From an uncultured Oscillospiraceae bacterium (GTDB lineage: Bacteria > Bacillota > Clostridia > Oscillospirales > Oscillospiraceae): 30,842 nucleotides of DNA. Shown piece after piece: positions 8,086 to 15,046 of this stretch. The position numbers and the translations under genes are program-made. Under the pieces are notes generated by a model. That model made no database searches, had not been told where the DNA came from, and saw only the letters and a program-made list of their open reading frames with translations. How positions within the stretch are numbered: position 1 is the stretch's first letter; each line of letters opens with the position of its first letter. Location: the NCBI GenBank assembly GCA_900756495.1, contig CAAEKI010000102.1:1-30842 (forward strand), given 5' to 3'.

Positions 8086-8847
8086 TCACACCACCGTGAC
8101 CCAGTGCTTCATCTCCCGGATGGCATCGTCCATGGCCGCCGGCACGTCCTCTGCGTATTGCAGGGCATCGTCGATGACTATGGCGCCCCGGCCAAAATCG
8201 TCGAAGGCATAGCTGGCAGCTTCGCCGCCGCAGCCGTCCAGCAGAAGGAAGGCATCCTTCAACCGCCGCCGCAGCTCCCGCACGTCCAGACTGTAATCCG
8301 TCTGGGCCATGATCCCGGCACCCCGCCGAGCCATCTGCTCTCCCGCCGCCAGAAACAGGCGACGATCCCCGGCCATGAGGTTCTGCACCTCCGCCGCACC
8401 CGGCTCCGCCGTGCGGACCAGCGCAAACAGAGCCTTGTCCTCCCCGGCCGCCGCAGTGCCATAGTAGGGTGAGATCGTCACGGCGTCGGCATTCACCTCA
8501 CCGCCCAGCCACACGGTGGGATCGGCGCAGCGTGCGTCCACAATGGCGTAAAGGCCCTGACTGCGGGCCATATGCACCAGATTCGACAGCACGTCCAGCC
8601 CCATAGCCCCGCACAGGAGGTAGCGGTCGGCCCGCAGCACCACTGCCGGCAGCCGCTGGGCCGCCTGAGCCATCAGTTGGGTGCCGTGATAGCGCAGTGC
8701 CTCCGACCGGGCCATGACGCTCTCGCCGTAGAGATCGGTAAACCTCTTCACCACCGGGGCGGGAAGCCGGTTCGCCTCCGGGCCAAGGCCCAGCGCCAGC
8801 GGTGTCTTTTTTTTGCGGATATGTTCCTGCAAAGCCGTAATGGACAT
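8086..8847 (-). CDS. Degenerate orotidine 5'-phosphate decarboxylase-like protein
   Basis: A 253-residue protein related to type 2 OMP decarboxylases (PyrF). Family landmarks include ALGLGPEANRLP near residue 17 (usually GLDPxxxxLP), DARCADP at 104-110 (usually DxKRGDI), DAVTISPYYG (usually DAVTVNPYLG) and ALVRTAEPGAAEVQNL (usually LVKTSNPxxxxxQ). The key Asp of the first motif is Gly22, and the catalytic Lys of D-x-K-x-x-D is Arg106. The loop after it is also shortened. Loss of both charges argues against decarboxylase activity, so this may be a repurposed barrel that binds a nucleotide or sugar phosphate. The start at 8847 is chosen because AAGGAG lies six bases upstream; an ATG at 8880 lacks such a site. 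It is first in its operon. Confidence 0.72.
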   Translation of the reverse strand: MSITALQEHIRKKKTPLALGLGPEANRLPAPVVKRFTDLYGESVMARSEALRYHGTQLMAQAAQRLPAVVLRADRYLLCGAMGLDVLSNLVHMARSQGLYAIVDARCADPTVWLGGEVNADAVTISPYYGTAAAGEDKALFALVRTAEPGAAEVQNLMAGDRRLFLAAGEQMARRGAGIMAQTDYSLDVRELRRRLKDAFLLLDGCGGEAASYAFDDFGRGAIVIDDALQYAEDVPAAMDDAIREMKHWVTVV

Positions 8848-8897
8848 GAAACGCTCCTTCTCGCCGCAGAGCGGCGGCATGATCAGATATTTTATTC

Positions 8898-8926
8898 ATT
8901 ATATGCGCTGCGGCAGCTTTTGGCAA
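8898..8926 (-). promoter_or_regulatory. Sigma-A promoter of the OMPDC-like/phosphatase-GNAT/YgiQ cluster
   Basis: On the minus strand TTGCCA (8926-8921) is followed after 17 bases by a consensus TATAAT (8903-8898). The start codon at 8847 lies about 50 bases downstream. Confidence 0.75.
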
Positions 8927-8994
8927 GGCATAGACGGTTATTTCCCGCCGGAATGGATATACTATGGCCGTACCGAAAAAGGAGTGATGCAGGA

Positions 8995-9174
8995 ATGTGT
9001 AAGGTCAGTACGTTCGTCACTGGCGTATGCGTCGGCATGGTGGCCGGCGCACTGGTAGAGGTGATGGTCATTCCCCGGCCGAAGACGAGAAAAACCGCTG
9101 TAGGCAAAGCCATGCAGCGGATGGGTAACGCAGTGGATTCGGCGCTGGAGACCGTTGCCGAGAAGATGAACTGA
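8995..9174 (+). CDS. Small YtxH-like membrane-associated protein
   Basis: A 59-residue protein beginning MCKVSTFVTGVCVGMVAG. The Gly-spaced N-terminal transmembrane helix (GxCxGxxxG) and the basic, helical C-terminal part resemble small YtxH-domain proteins common in Firmicutes, which have stress-related or unknown roles. The chosen start has AAAAAGGAG ten bases upstream. A possible -10 box TATACT at 8958-8963 has no convincing -35. A GC-rich hairpin follows the stop. It is a single-gene unit, divergent from the OMPDC-like operon. Confidence 0.65.
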   Translation: MCKVSTFVTGVCVGMVAGALVEVMVIPRPKTRKTAVGKAMQRMGNAVDSALETVAEKMN

Positions 9175-9185
9175 GGGTATCGCAT

Positions 9186-9213
9186 GGAAGGGGGCCGCTT
9201 GCGGCCCCCTTCC
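9186..9213 (+). terminator. Hairpin after the YtxH-like gene
   Basis: A 12-bp GC-rich stem (GGAAGGGGGCCG and its complement) closes a CTTG loop. The T-run is not directly adjacent (a T6 run follows about 15 bases later), so termination is likely but not textbook. Confidence 0.6.
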
Positions 9214-9243
9214 AAAAATTATTGGCTTTTTTGTGCTTTTCGC

Positions 9244-9271
9244 TTGACAAGGCGCAAATTTTTGGTATAAT
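9244..9271 (+). promoter_or_regulatory. Consensus sigma-A promoter of tRNA-Ser
   Basis: TTGACA (9244-9249) and TATAAT (9266-9271) are both perfect consensus, separated by 16 bases. The tRNA begins 31 bases after the -10 box. Confidence 0.9.
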
Positions 9272-9301
9272 AGACCGTGCTGTTGCGGCAGCATTTTATA
9301 T

Positions 9302-9393
9302 GCAGTGGTATCGAAGTGGTCATAACGAGCACGACTGGAAATCGTGTTGCCGTCAAAAGCGGCACGAGGGTTCAAATCCCTCCCACTGCGCCA
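9302..9393 (+). tRNA. tRNA-Ser(GGA)
   Basis: A class II tRNA. The acceptor strands are GCAGTGG (9302-9308) and CCACTGC (9383-9389), with discriminator G and an encoded CCA (9391-9393). The anticodon arm CACGA-CTGGAAA-TCGTG gives anticodon GGA, reading UCC and UCU. There is a long variable arm (TTGCCG...CGGCA) and a T-arm GAGGG-TTCAAAT-CCCTC. The gene is intact. Its 3' end directly borders ICE-type DNA, so it is the probable integration target; the element would regenerate the 3' end through its attachment site. Confidence 0.95.
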
Positions 9394-9400
9394 TATTAAC

Positions 9401-9449
9401 GAAACGGTATAGATGCGTCTGGCGAAAAGTCAGGCGCATCAACCGTTTC
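9401..9449 (+). terminator. Long hairpin after tRNA-Ser, probable terminator
   Basis: GAAACGGT (9401-9408) pairs with ACCGTTTC (9442-9449). Inside it GATGCGTCTGGC (9412-9423) pairs with GTCAGGCGCATC (9429-9440), with two G-T pairs and a GAAAA loop. A T5 run follows six bases later. Its place just after the tRNA suggests transcript end formation, but it could also be an arm-type site at the ICE end. Confidence 0.55.
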
Positions 9450-9725
9450 CAGGCTTTTTCAAGCCCGGATTTCTTCTCTCAAACCATAGATGCAAATCGC
9501 TGTTTCAGGGCGTCTGCCCCGATTCGAACCGGGTGTTTTCCTGTTTCATGCAGATGCGTTCAGCCAGCGCCCTTTTTCAGCGGCGATTTTTCCGGCTGGC
9601 AGCGGTATTTTTCTCAAAAAAGAATCACAAAGATTTGGGCGTTGTTTTGTTGGTCCTGACGGACTAAGAAAGCGGTGCCCTTTTTCATTTCAAAAAGGGC
9701 GCTGGTCGCAGCGCCTGCATTTGTA

Positions 9726-9758
9726 GGTCGGAGCATGATCGCTCCGGCCTTATTTTTT
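9726..9758 (+). terminator. Intrinsic terminator directly before the first ICE gene
   Basis: A 9-bp stem, GGTCGGAGC with GCTCCGGCC, and a six-base loop, followed by TTATTTTTT. The ribosome site GGGAGG of the next gene starts only six bases after the T-run, leaving no room for a promoter in between. Confidence 0.8.
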
Positions 9759-9776
9759 ATGCATGGGAGGAGCTAT

Positions 9777-10466
9777 ATGAGCATCAGCGCAGAAGAAAAG
9801 GTCTGTTACCTCAGAGAAGCAGCAATCGTCCTTGCCAAGGAGGGTTTCCAGTTGGACGAAGTTCACACTGACAGGCTGTGTATCCTGCTTGACGGTTCGC
9901 CGCTTTGTGAAGTAACTGAGAGCGGCGGTATTGCCTACCGCAATAAGGATATTGACGAGCCGGAGCGAATCGCCGCCAAGGACAAGGTGTATGAGATCGT
10001 CAGAAACACAGCGGAATATATGCGCCAGATGGAGACAGCGCCCGTTTTGAAAGCCGATGGTTTAGAGGACGGCTACAAGGTGCTGGCCGATTTCAATGGC
10101 ACTGTGCTGGCTGGAGTTCAGAGTAAACACGGAGTCCACTTCGTCACATGGGATTGGGCCTATGGGCGCGCAGGTGTATGTCATGGCCACTATTTCATGG
10201 AGAACTATGCAGAAGCCAAACAGGACTTTGCCATCCGCTCCGGGCTGATTCAAAAGGAACGGCTTTTCACCCCAGAGCAGATGACCGAGATTTATCGCTG
10301 CTGTGCGGACTCTGTAGACGGAGATTTCTTTGAACTCACGGGAGAGCAGGAAAAAATGATCCGCAGTGTTCAGCAGCAGATTGAGGAGTGTGTGCCGGAT
10401 TTGGACGAGCGAATCCGGCAGCAGGAAGAAGCCTTGGAACAAGTCACGCAGCAACAGACAATGTAA
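9777..10466 (+). CDS. ICE-associated hypothetical protein
   Basis: A 229-residue, acidic, soluble protein with no motif I can name. The N-terminal 80 residues (AEEKVCYLREAAIVLAKEGF) look like a small alpha/beta domain. A middle segment (VLADFNGTVLAGVQSKHGVHFVTWDW) resembles a beta-rich unit seen in several clostridial ICE proteins, and the C-terminus is a Gln/Glu-rich helix ending in Met. The start at 9777 has GGGAGG six bases upstream. The gene stands alone between two intrinsic terminators. Its place at the element border, before the antirestriction block, suggests an accessory role. Confidence 0.7.
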   Translation: MSISAEEKVCYLREAAIVLAKEGFQLDEVHTDRLCILLDGSPLCEVTESGGIAYRNKDIDEPERIAAKDKVYEIVRNTAEYMRQMETAPVLKADGLEDGYKVLADFNGTVLAGVQSKHGVHFVTWDWAYGRAGVCHGHYFMENYAEAKQDFAIRSGLIQKERLFTPEQMTEIYRCCADSVDGDFFELTGEQEKMIRSVQQQIEECVPDLDERIRQQEEALEQVTQQQTM

Positions 10467-10479
10467 TATCAAACGGAAC

Positions 10480-10517
10480 GGGCCGGAGTCTTAGCAATAA
10501 GATTCCGGCCCTTTTTT
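10480..10517 (+). terminator. Strong intrinsic terminator with GCAA tetraloop
   Basis: The 14-base arm GGGCCGGAGTCTTA pairs with 10498-10511 through one G-T pair, is closed by GCAA, and is followed by T6. The next ribosome site (GAGAGGAG) begins within nine bases. Confidence 0.9.
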
Positions 10518-10539
10518 CATTTCAGAGAGGAGTTCGCTT

Positions 10540-11232
10540 ATGCCGTACTATTTCATGCGAGACACGCCGCTGCAGGCGTTGGAGCAGTTGATGATGTCTC
10601 AGCCCGGTCAAAAGCCCAGAGGTGGTGGAATATACCGCAGCCCATTTCGTTACACGCCCGAAGATGTGGCGTGCGAATACTGCCAGAACTATGTCCGCAA
10701 GCATCCGTGCCGCCTGTGTGAATGCACCTGTCTGGAGGAACGGATCGAAGCAGGTGTACTGGAGATGAATGAGTTCGTGCGGGACTGCTTCGCACCCTCT
10801 ATGGGGCCGCAGTTCCGAAAACGGATGCATCAGCAACTCAGAGAAAGAAACCCTCAATTCTTCCTGTCCGATGCCCACCGGCGAAGATGGACGCATTGGC
10901 GAGAGCGCTGCTGGCGTTTGTCCGACCGGAACAAAGCGGCCCTCTTCCTGCTCACGGCATACGAGAGCCTTTGGCGCAGGATGGTCTGGAAGTGCGGGAA
11001 TGACGGCTTTGACTTCCAAAGCGTCCGGCTCGGAGGAATCGAGCCGGAGCTATACAGCGTCTACCAGGCGGCGAAGGCCATTGCAGTCGGCTGCTGCAAT
11101 ATTACTCTTGCGGACCTTGCGTCTCCGGAACTGGTCACAGATGAGGCGTTCCACCTGATCACTGGCGCACTACTGATGGCCAAATACAGAGATGCGGTTT
11201 TGAATTTGGAAAAAGGAGTGAATGAAACATGA
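10540..11232 (+). CDS. Cys-cluster hypothetical protein of clostridial ICEs
   Basis: A 230-residue protein of unknown function. Residues 45-64 hold a dense cysteine cluster, CxxC-x8-CxxCxCxC (Cys45, 48, 57, 60, 62, 64), which probably binds zinc or an iron-sulfur cluster. The rest is helical and rich in Trp and Arg (HRRRWTHWRERCWR), which would suit nucleic-acid contact. GAGAGGAG lies upstream of the ATG. The stop overlaps the next start by four bases (ATGA), so it is translationally coupled to the ArdA-like gene and may share in the same antirestriction or establishment task. Confidence 0.7.
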   Translation: MPYYFMRDTPLQALEQLMMSQPGQKPRGGGIYRSPFRYTPEDVACEYCQNYVRKHPCRLCECTCLEERIEAGVLEMNEFVRDCFAPSMGPQFRKRMHQQLRERNPQFFLSDAHRRRWTHWRERCWRLSDRNKAALFLLTAYESLWRRMVWKCGNDGFDFQSVRLGGIEPELYSVYQAAKAIAVGCCNITLADLASPELVTDEAFHLITGALLMAKYRDAVLNLEKGVNET

Positions 11233-12416
11233 TGTTTCAAGCGGTTCTCGGTAATCCCGGCCACCCGGAATACGGTGTGGCGACCATCCCGTTCCCCATC
11301 CCCCGCAATCAGTATACGCACTGCATGGAGCTGTTGGAGGCATTGGAGATCGGCGACGCGGTCAAGGCGGACTGCAAGGTGGAGAAGATCGACAGCTTCT
11401 ACACTATTCTCAAGCGCACGGAAATGCTCACGGTCAATGTGGAGGAGCTGAACTACCTTGCCAAGCGGCTGGACAGCTTCGACACCGGCGAAGCCGCACA
11501 GTTTCAGGCGATGGCCCACAAGCTGAAGCTGTTCGAGCTGAAGGATCTCATCAACCTGACCTTCTGCTGCCAGCGGGCCACGGTCATCACCGACTTTTCC
11601 GACCTCGCCGCCATCGGCCGGAACCACTACATGAATCTGCACGGCGGCAGTGCAAGCGTGGATGAGCTGAACGCGCTGGACGGTGAGGAACTGGCACGGC
11701 AGCTCGTTGAAAACGGCAGCGGCACGATCACCCCCTACGGCGTGGTCTACGACAACGGCATGAAGCTGGAGCAGGTCTACGACGGCCGGTTCTTCCCCTG
11801 CTACTACTATGAGCCGAACGCCATCACCATTGCGGTGACCTCCAAAAGCGAGCCAGAGGCCACCAATCACATCACATGGCTGTTTCTCCCCATGGTGCAG
11901 GAGGAGATCGACCGCGCCCTCCTTCGCAGGGGCATCACAGATCCCGCCAATGTCCGCCTGCGGCTGGAGGACAGCCAACTTCCCAATGAGGTGGATGTCC
12001 TTCTGGATATGGAGTACGAAAACCTCTCCGACCTCAACGAACTGGCAGAGGCAACGGATGGGTTATCAAAAGCGGATATGGAAAAGCTGGGCGCCGTGGT
12101 CATGCTGACAGAGCCAAAGTCCGCGGCACAGATCAAAAACCTTGCGGAAAGCCTCGACCTCTTTGACTTTGCCCCCGGTGCGCATACGCCGGAGGAATAC
12201 GGCAAGTACATGATTCGTCAGTCCGGGCGTTTCGACTATGACGAAAATCTCGACGCTTTTTACGACTATGAAAAGTACGGCACGGAGCGCATGAATGAGG
12301 AAGACGGGATGTTCACCGACCGGGGTTACATCGCATACAAGGGCTATTACAACATGGAAGAAGTGATGAACGGCAGCCAGAGCAGCCACATGGAGATGGG
12401 AGGGCTTTCACGATGA
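11229..12416 (+). CDS. ArdA-like antirestriction protein
   Basis: A 395-residue, strongly acidic protein. The opening YGVATIPFPIPRNQYTHCMELLEALEIGD, and VNVEELNYLAKRLDSFDTGEAAQFQAMA after it, are characteristic of the ArdA antirestriction family as found in clostridial ICEs. ArdA proteins mimic bent B-form DNA and block type I restriction enzymes when conjugating DNA enters a new cell. The protein is longer than the classic roughly 165-residue ArdA and seems to hold a second ArdA-like part (residues about 260-360, YENLSDLNELAEATDGLSKADMEKL). It ends in SHMEMGGLSR, a tail shared with the protein at 13396-14193. It overlaps both neighbours by four bases. Confidence 0.75.
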   Translation: MMFQAVLGNPGHPEYGVATIPFPIPRNQYTHCMELLEALEIGDAVKADCKVEKIDSFYTILKRTEMLTVNVEELNYLAKRLDSFDTGEAAQFQAMAHKLKLFELKDLINLTFCCQRATVITDFSDLAAIGRNHYMNLHGGSASVDELNALDGEELARQLVENGSGTITPYGVVYDNGMKLEQVYDGRFFPCYYYEPNAITIAVTSKSEPEATNHITWLFLPMVQEEIDRALLRRGITDPANVRLRLEDSQLPNEVDVLLDMEYENLSDLNELAEATDGLSKADMEKLGAVVMLTEPKSAAQIKNLAESLDLFDFAPGAHTPEEYGKYMIRQSGRFDYDENLDAFYDYEKYGTERMNEEDGMFTDRGYIAYKGYYNMEEVMNGSQSSHMEMGGLSR

Positions 12417-13336
12417 TCATTCGGGCGGAACTGAAGTGTAAGCAGACCGGGTGTGAGGCAGACCCCTGTGCCGTGGATAAGGTCATCGAGCTGCCAAGCC
12501 CACGGTTCCGGCTGTTCAGCCGCGCACTGCTGGCTGATTATGATTTCATCGCAGAGAATAAAAACGCCATCCGGCACGATGAGGATGCCAGGCACTGCCT
12601 GCTCATCCTCGACGCGGAGGGAAAGGACGGTTTCCTTGTTGACCCACAGGGGTATAACTACGCCCGGTACAGCGCCTTTGTTCCCAACGCCCGCAGCTTG
12701 CTGACGCCGGATATGGGGATCGACCGCAGCTATCTTTCGCCGGCAGAGCCTTGGCGGGATGAGAGCAGGGATGAAATGCTCCGCATGACGCTGCGCGTCG
12801 ATGGAAAGCCGGACTACACCCTCGTCCTCCCCGCTGATGAGGACTACCTCGATGCGGTGAAAAATTATCTTGATATTGATGTTTTCGCGGATGCCCTGCT
12901 CTGTGATATTCGTTTCAAGGTGCCTTACATTGGGGAGCTGATCTGCGACACGGATTGCCCCGCCGTGGAGGATTACAACGATTTTGCGGAAGCCTTGGAG
13001 GGCATCTGGCAAAAGGACGGGATGCTTTTGACCTACGCCGCCGTGCTGGAGGCTGAGAAGCCGGATACCCTGCGCGGAGCCTGTGAACTCCTGCGAAATC
13101 TGGATAACTACCAGCGCATCACGGAGGGTGCTTACGGTTACGGTCAGCAGCGATTGCAGGAAACGCTGGGGCTGGACGATGAAGCCATCTATGAGCTGGA
13201 TGGCTACATGGATTTTGAGAAATACGGTCAGGACTGCATGGAAAATGACGGTGTGACGGAAACGGAGTTCGGTCTGCTGCGCCGCTTGGACCCGCCGTTT
13301 CCGGAGCAGCGGCAGGGACAGCAAATGTTTCGGTAG
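12413..13336 (+). CDS. DUF6329-like, ArdA-associated protein
   Basis: A 307-residue acidic protein. Residues 1 to about 100, with LPSPRFRLFSRALLADYDFI and a following LLILDAEGKDGFLVDPQGYNY, resemble the DUF6329 domain of ICE and plasmid proteins. Residues from about 130 on, with NYLDIDVFADALLCDIRF and ELLRNLDNYQRI, show the repeat style of the ArdA-like protein before it and may be a diverged ArdA-like unit. Function is unknown; the four-base overlap with the ArdA-like gene points to a joint role in protecting or establishing transferred DNA. The family name is from memory and should be checked by domain search. Confidence 0.62.
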   Translation: MIIRAELKCKQTGCEADPCAVDKVIELPSPRFRLFSRALLADYDFIAENKNAIRHDEDARHCLLILDAEGKDGFLVDPQGYNYARYSAFVPNARSLLTPDMGIDRSYLSPAEPWRDESRDEMLRMTLRVDGKPDYTLVLPADEDYLDAVKNYLDIDVFADALLCDIRFKVPYIGELICDTDCPAVEDYNDFAEALEGIWQKDGMLLTYAAVLEAEKPDTLRGACELLRNLDNYQRITEGAYGYGQQRLQETLGLDDEAIYELDGYMDFEKYGQDCMENDGVTETEFGLLRRLDPPFPEQRQGQQMFR

Positions 13337-13395
13337 ACTTTGCGGCAGATGTGTAGTATGTTTGCCGTTACCAAAAAGAAAGGAAGAAAACCCAA

Positions 13396-14193
13396 ATGGC
13401 TGTAAACGCAAGAACAGAGGAATTCCAGCACATTGAAGTATTCGATAAGCCCGCGCTGTTCACCAACGGGCGCATCGCCCGTGGTACCGTGCCGAAGGGC
13501 TGGTACTGCTACGACATTCGCGGCTCTGACGATGATCCCGGTGAGCTGTGCTACATGGAAGAAAATGTTGTGGTCAACCACGCAGGCTCGGTGCTGATGC
13601 CGGAAAAGCTGGCGATGCCTAAGTCCGGGCGGCTGGATGTGCGGGATGAGCTCGGTTTTCTCGATGAAGGCAATATGACGCTCCGCGAGTTCTGCGAGGC
13701 TCATCAGCTTTCGTATCCCGCGGAGAACATGAAATTTCATATCCGACCTGCCCACCCGGAGGAGGCGGGCTTATTTTATACCCCGCACCCCGAAGAAGAT
13801 AAGCGGCTGGGTACCGTTGGCCATGTCCGCATGGACTTCGGGCGCAGCGGCAACGAGTTCTGGCATACATGGTGGCCCCGCGGCCCGGAGGAGCTGAACA
13901 GCCCCACGTTCAAGCTGGAGCTGCAGGGGGTCGTGGACACGCTGCGGGAGAGTGTGCTGAAAAACCGCTTCGCTATGGAGCGTTTCTGCTATGAACACGG
14001 CGGGAAAATCAGCGGCGGCTGGACACAGAACTACGGCTACATCGTGGAAACCGAGCATTACCGCTACTGCCTGCGCTGCAATCCGTCTCCGGGCGATTAT
14101 AACTGCTACTGTACGGCCTATGATCTGGATGTGCAGCGGCAGAACATGGCGCAGGAAGAAACATCCCACATGGAAATGGGCGGCATGGTATGA
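13396..14193 (+). CDS. LPD28-like domain protein
   Basis: A 265-residue protein. Residues about 15-75, from FDKPALFTNGRIARG to a shared VVVNHAGSVL stretch, fit the large-polyvalent-protein-associated domain LPD28 found in conjugative elements. The C-terminal half is rich in Tyr, Cys and Trp (NYGYIVETEHYRYCLRC) and not recognised. The last residues, SHMEMGGMV, repeat the tail of the ArdA-like protein at 11229. AAAGGAAG lies upstream of the ATG, and a 59-base gap separates it from the gene before. Probably part of the establishment/antirestriction block; no enzymatic motif is visible. Confidence 0.65.
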   Translation: MAVNARTEEFQHIEVFDKPALFTNGRIARGTVPKGWYCYDIRGSDDDPGELCYMEENVVVNHAGSVLMPEKLAMPKSGRLDVRDELGFLDEGNMTLREFCEAHQLSYPAENMKFHIRPAHPEEAGLFYTPHPEEDKRLGTVGHVRMDFGRSGNEFWHTWWPRGPEELNSPTFKLELQGVVDTLRESVLKNRFAMERFCYEHGGKISGGWTQNYGYIVETEHYRYCLRCNPSPGDYNCYCTAYDLDVQRQNMAQEETSHMEMGGMV

Positions 14194-14199
14194 GTTGGA

Positions 14200-14280
14200 A
14201 TGGAGGTCGTGCCAGAGGGCTTCCAGTTTTCTATGGCAGCTGCGCAGATTTCCGTTGACTTGTGGGCGATCCTGTGGTAG
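14200..14280 (+). CDS. Possible 26-residue peptide gene
   Basis: An ATG at 14200 opens a short frame (MEVVPEGFQFSM, ending DLWAILW) in the gap between the LPD28-like and lipoprotein genes. No good ribosome site is seen, but the amphipathic composition is protein-like. It may be a real small peptide, a leader, or a remnant. Evidence is weak. Confidence 0.2.
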   Translation: MEVVPEGFQFSMAAAQISVDLWAILW

Positions 14281-14330
14281 TTGTGTTGTGTACCGGCACA
14301 GGACGGAAAAATAAAAACTGGAGGTACAAA

Positions 14331-14969
14331 ATGAAAAAACTGCAAATCATAGCGGGTATGCTAAGCGTACTGCTCCTTGTAGGCTGCGGCGGGACCGGAG
14401 TATCCGCAAAAACCGCAGGAGAAGATCCACCGCAAACAACATCTGCCGATGTTTCCAGAGCCGCAGCGGCGCAAAATGGAAACGCAAACCCTTCGGAGGT
14501 CGTAACACAAGATGAGGCAGAACGCCCCGGCCTTATCGATACGGAGCCGTCGGGAGAAAAGAAAATCACTTCCTCTGCCAGAGAAACAACGCCTGCGTCG
14601 GAAGATCCTCCGGTACAGGTGCTGCCTGCCGAGACTGTGCCGCCCGAGGCTCCACCCATAGACTCCGACCCGTCCAAACCTATGACGGATGAGGCAACTC
14701 CCCAGCCGGAGGAGAAATCTTTTAACATGGACTACTGGCTGGCCTACGCCAAGGACTATGCCGTGAGCATCGGTCTGGTGCTGGATCCTGCGGCTGCCGG
14801 CACATGGGACACGCCCATCCGCTGCAGTAGCAAGACGGAAGATGTTCTGGCCGCCTATATCCGGGATGATCTGGCGTACTATAAGGATCAGGAAGGCTGC
14901 ACCGCTGTGTGGATATGGACGGAACAGGTCGGAGACGGGCAGTATGAGCTGTTCATCGGACGTGGATAA
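14331..14969 (+). CDS. Secreted lipoprotein of the ICE surface block
   Basis: A 212-residue protein with a lipoprotein signal: MKKLQIIAGML, a hydrophobic core and the lipobox LVGC with Cys19. Residues about 25-130 are a low-complexity Pro/Thr/Ser/Glu-rich linker, as used to span the cell wall. The last 80 residues (from NMDYWLAYAKDYAVSIG) form a small globular domain I do not recognise. AACTGGAGG lies before the ATG. The position ahead of the pilus genes suggests a surface role, such as blocking entry of a second copy of the element or aiding adhesion; neither can be shown from sequence. Confidence 0.75.
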   Translation: MKKLQIIAGMLSVLLLVGCGGTGVSAKTAGEDPPQTTSADVSRAAAAQNGNANPSEVVTQDEAERPGLIDTEPSGEKKITSSARETTPASEDPPVQVLPAETVPPEAPPIDSDPSKPMTDEATPQPEEKSFNMDYWLAYAKDYAVSIGLVLDPAAAGTWDTPIRCSSKTEDVLAAYIRDDLAYYKDQEGCTAVWIWTEQVGDGQYELFIGRG

Positions 14970-14991
14970 CGGAAGCTGTATATAGAGGAAA

Positions 14992-15013
14992 GGCTCTCGT
15001 CGAGAGCCCTTTT
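14992..15013 (+). terminator. Intrinsic terminator before the pilus operon
   Basis: A 7-bp stem, GGCTCTC with GAGAGCC, and a GTC loop, followed by CTTTTCTT. The ribosome site of the adhesin gene begins about 20 bases later. Confidence 0.75.
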
Positions 15014-15046
15014 CTTATATTCAAATTTAAGAACGGGAGGTCTATT

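Larger units (their letters stand above)
9394..9776. other. Non-coding ICE left end (probable attachment region)
   Basis: About 380 bases without a convincing gene. They contain a long hairpin after the tRNA (9401-9449), a T-arm-like antisense stretch (9508-9534), and a 13-bp hairpin with T5/A5 arms at 9673-9704 (GCCCTTTTT, loop, AAAAAGGGC). A terminator hairpin lies at 9726-9758. No sigma-A promoter was found. Short open frames here have no ribosome site or recognisable product. Confidence 0.55.

Noticed and set aside
8958..8963. TATACT as -10 box of the YtxH-like gene
   Set aside because: No acceptable -35 at 16-18 bases upstream; noted in the gene entry only.
9508..9572. A second, complete tRNA gene on the minus strand
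   Set aside because: Only a T-arm-like part and a five-base end pairing are seen; D-arm and anticodon arm cannot be formed.
9413..9774. Short plus-strand open frames after the tRNA
   Set aside because: No ribosome sites, no recognisable protein, and they run through stable hairpins; treated as non-coding element end.
14255..14283. Promoter before the lipoprotein gene (TTGACT, 17 bases, TAGTTG)
   Set aside because: The -35 is good but the -10 is poor; too weak to annotate.
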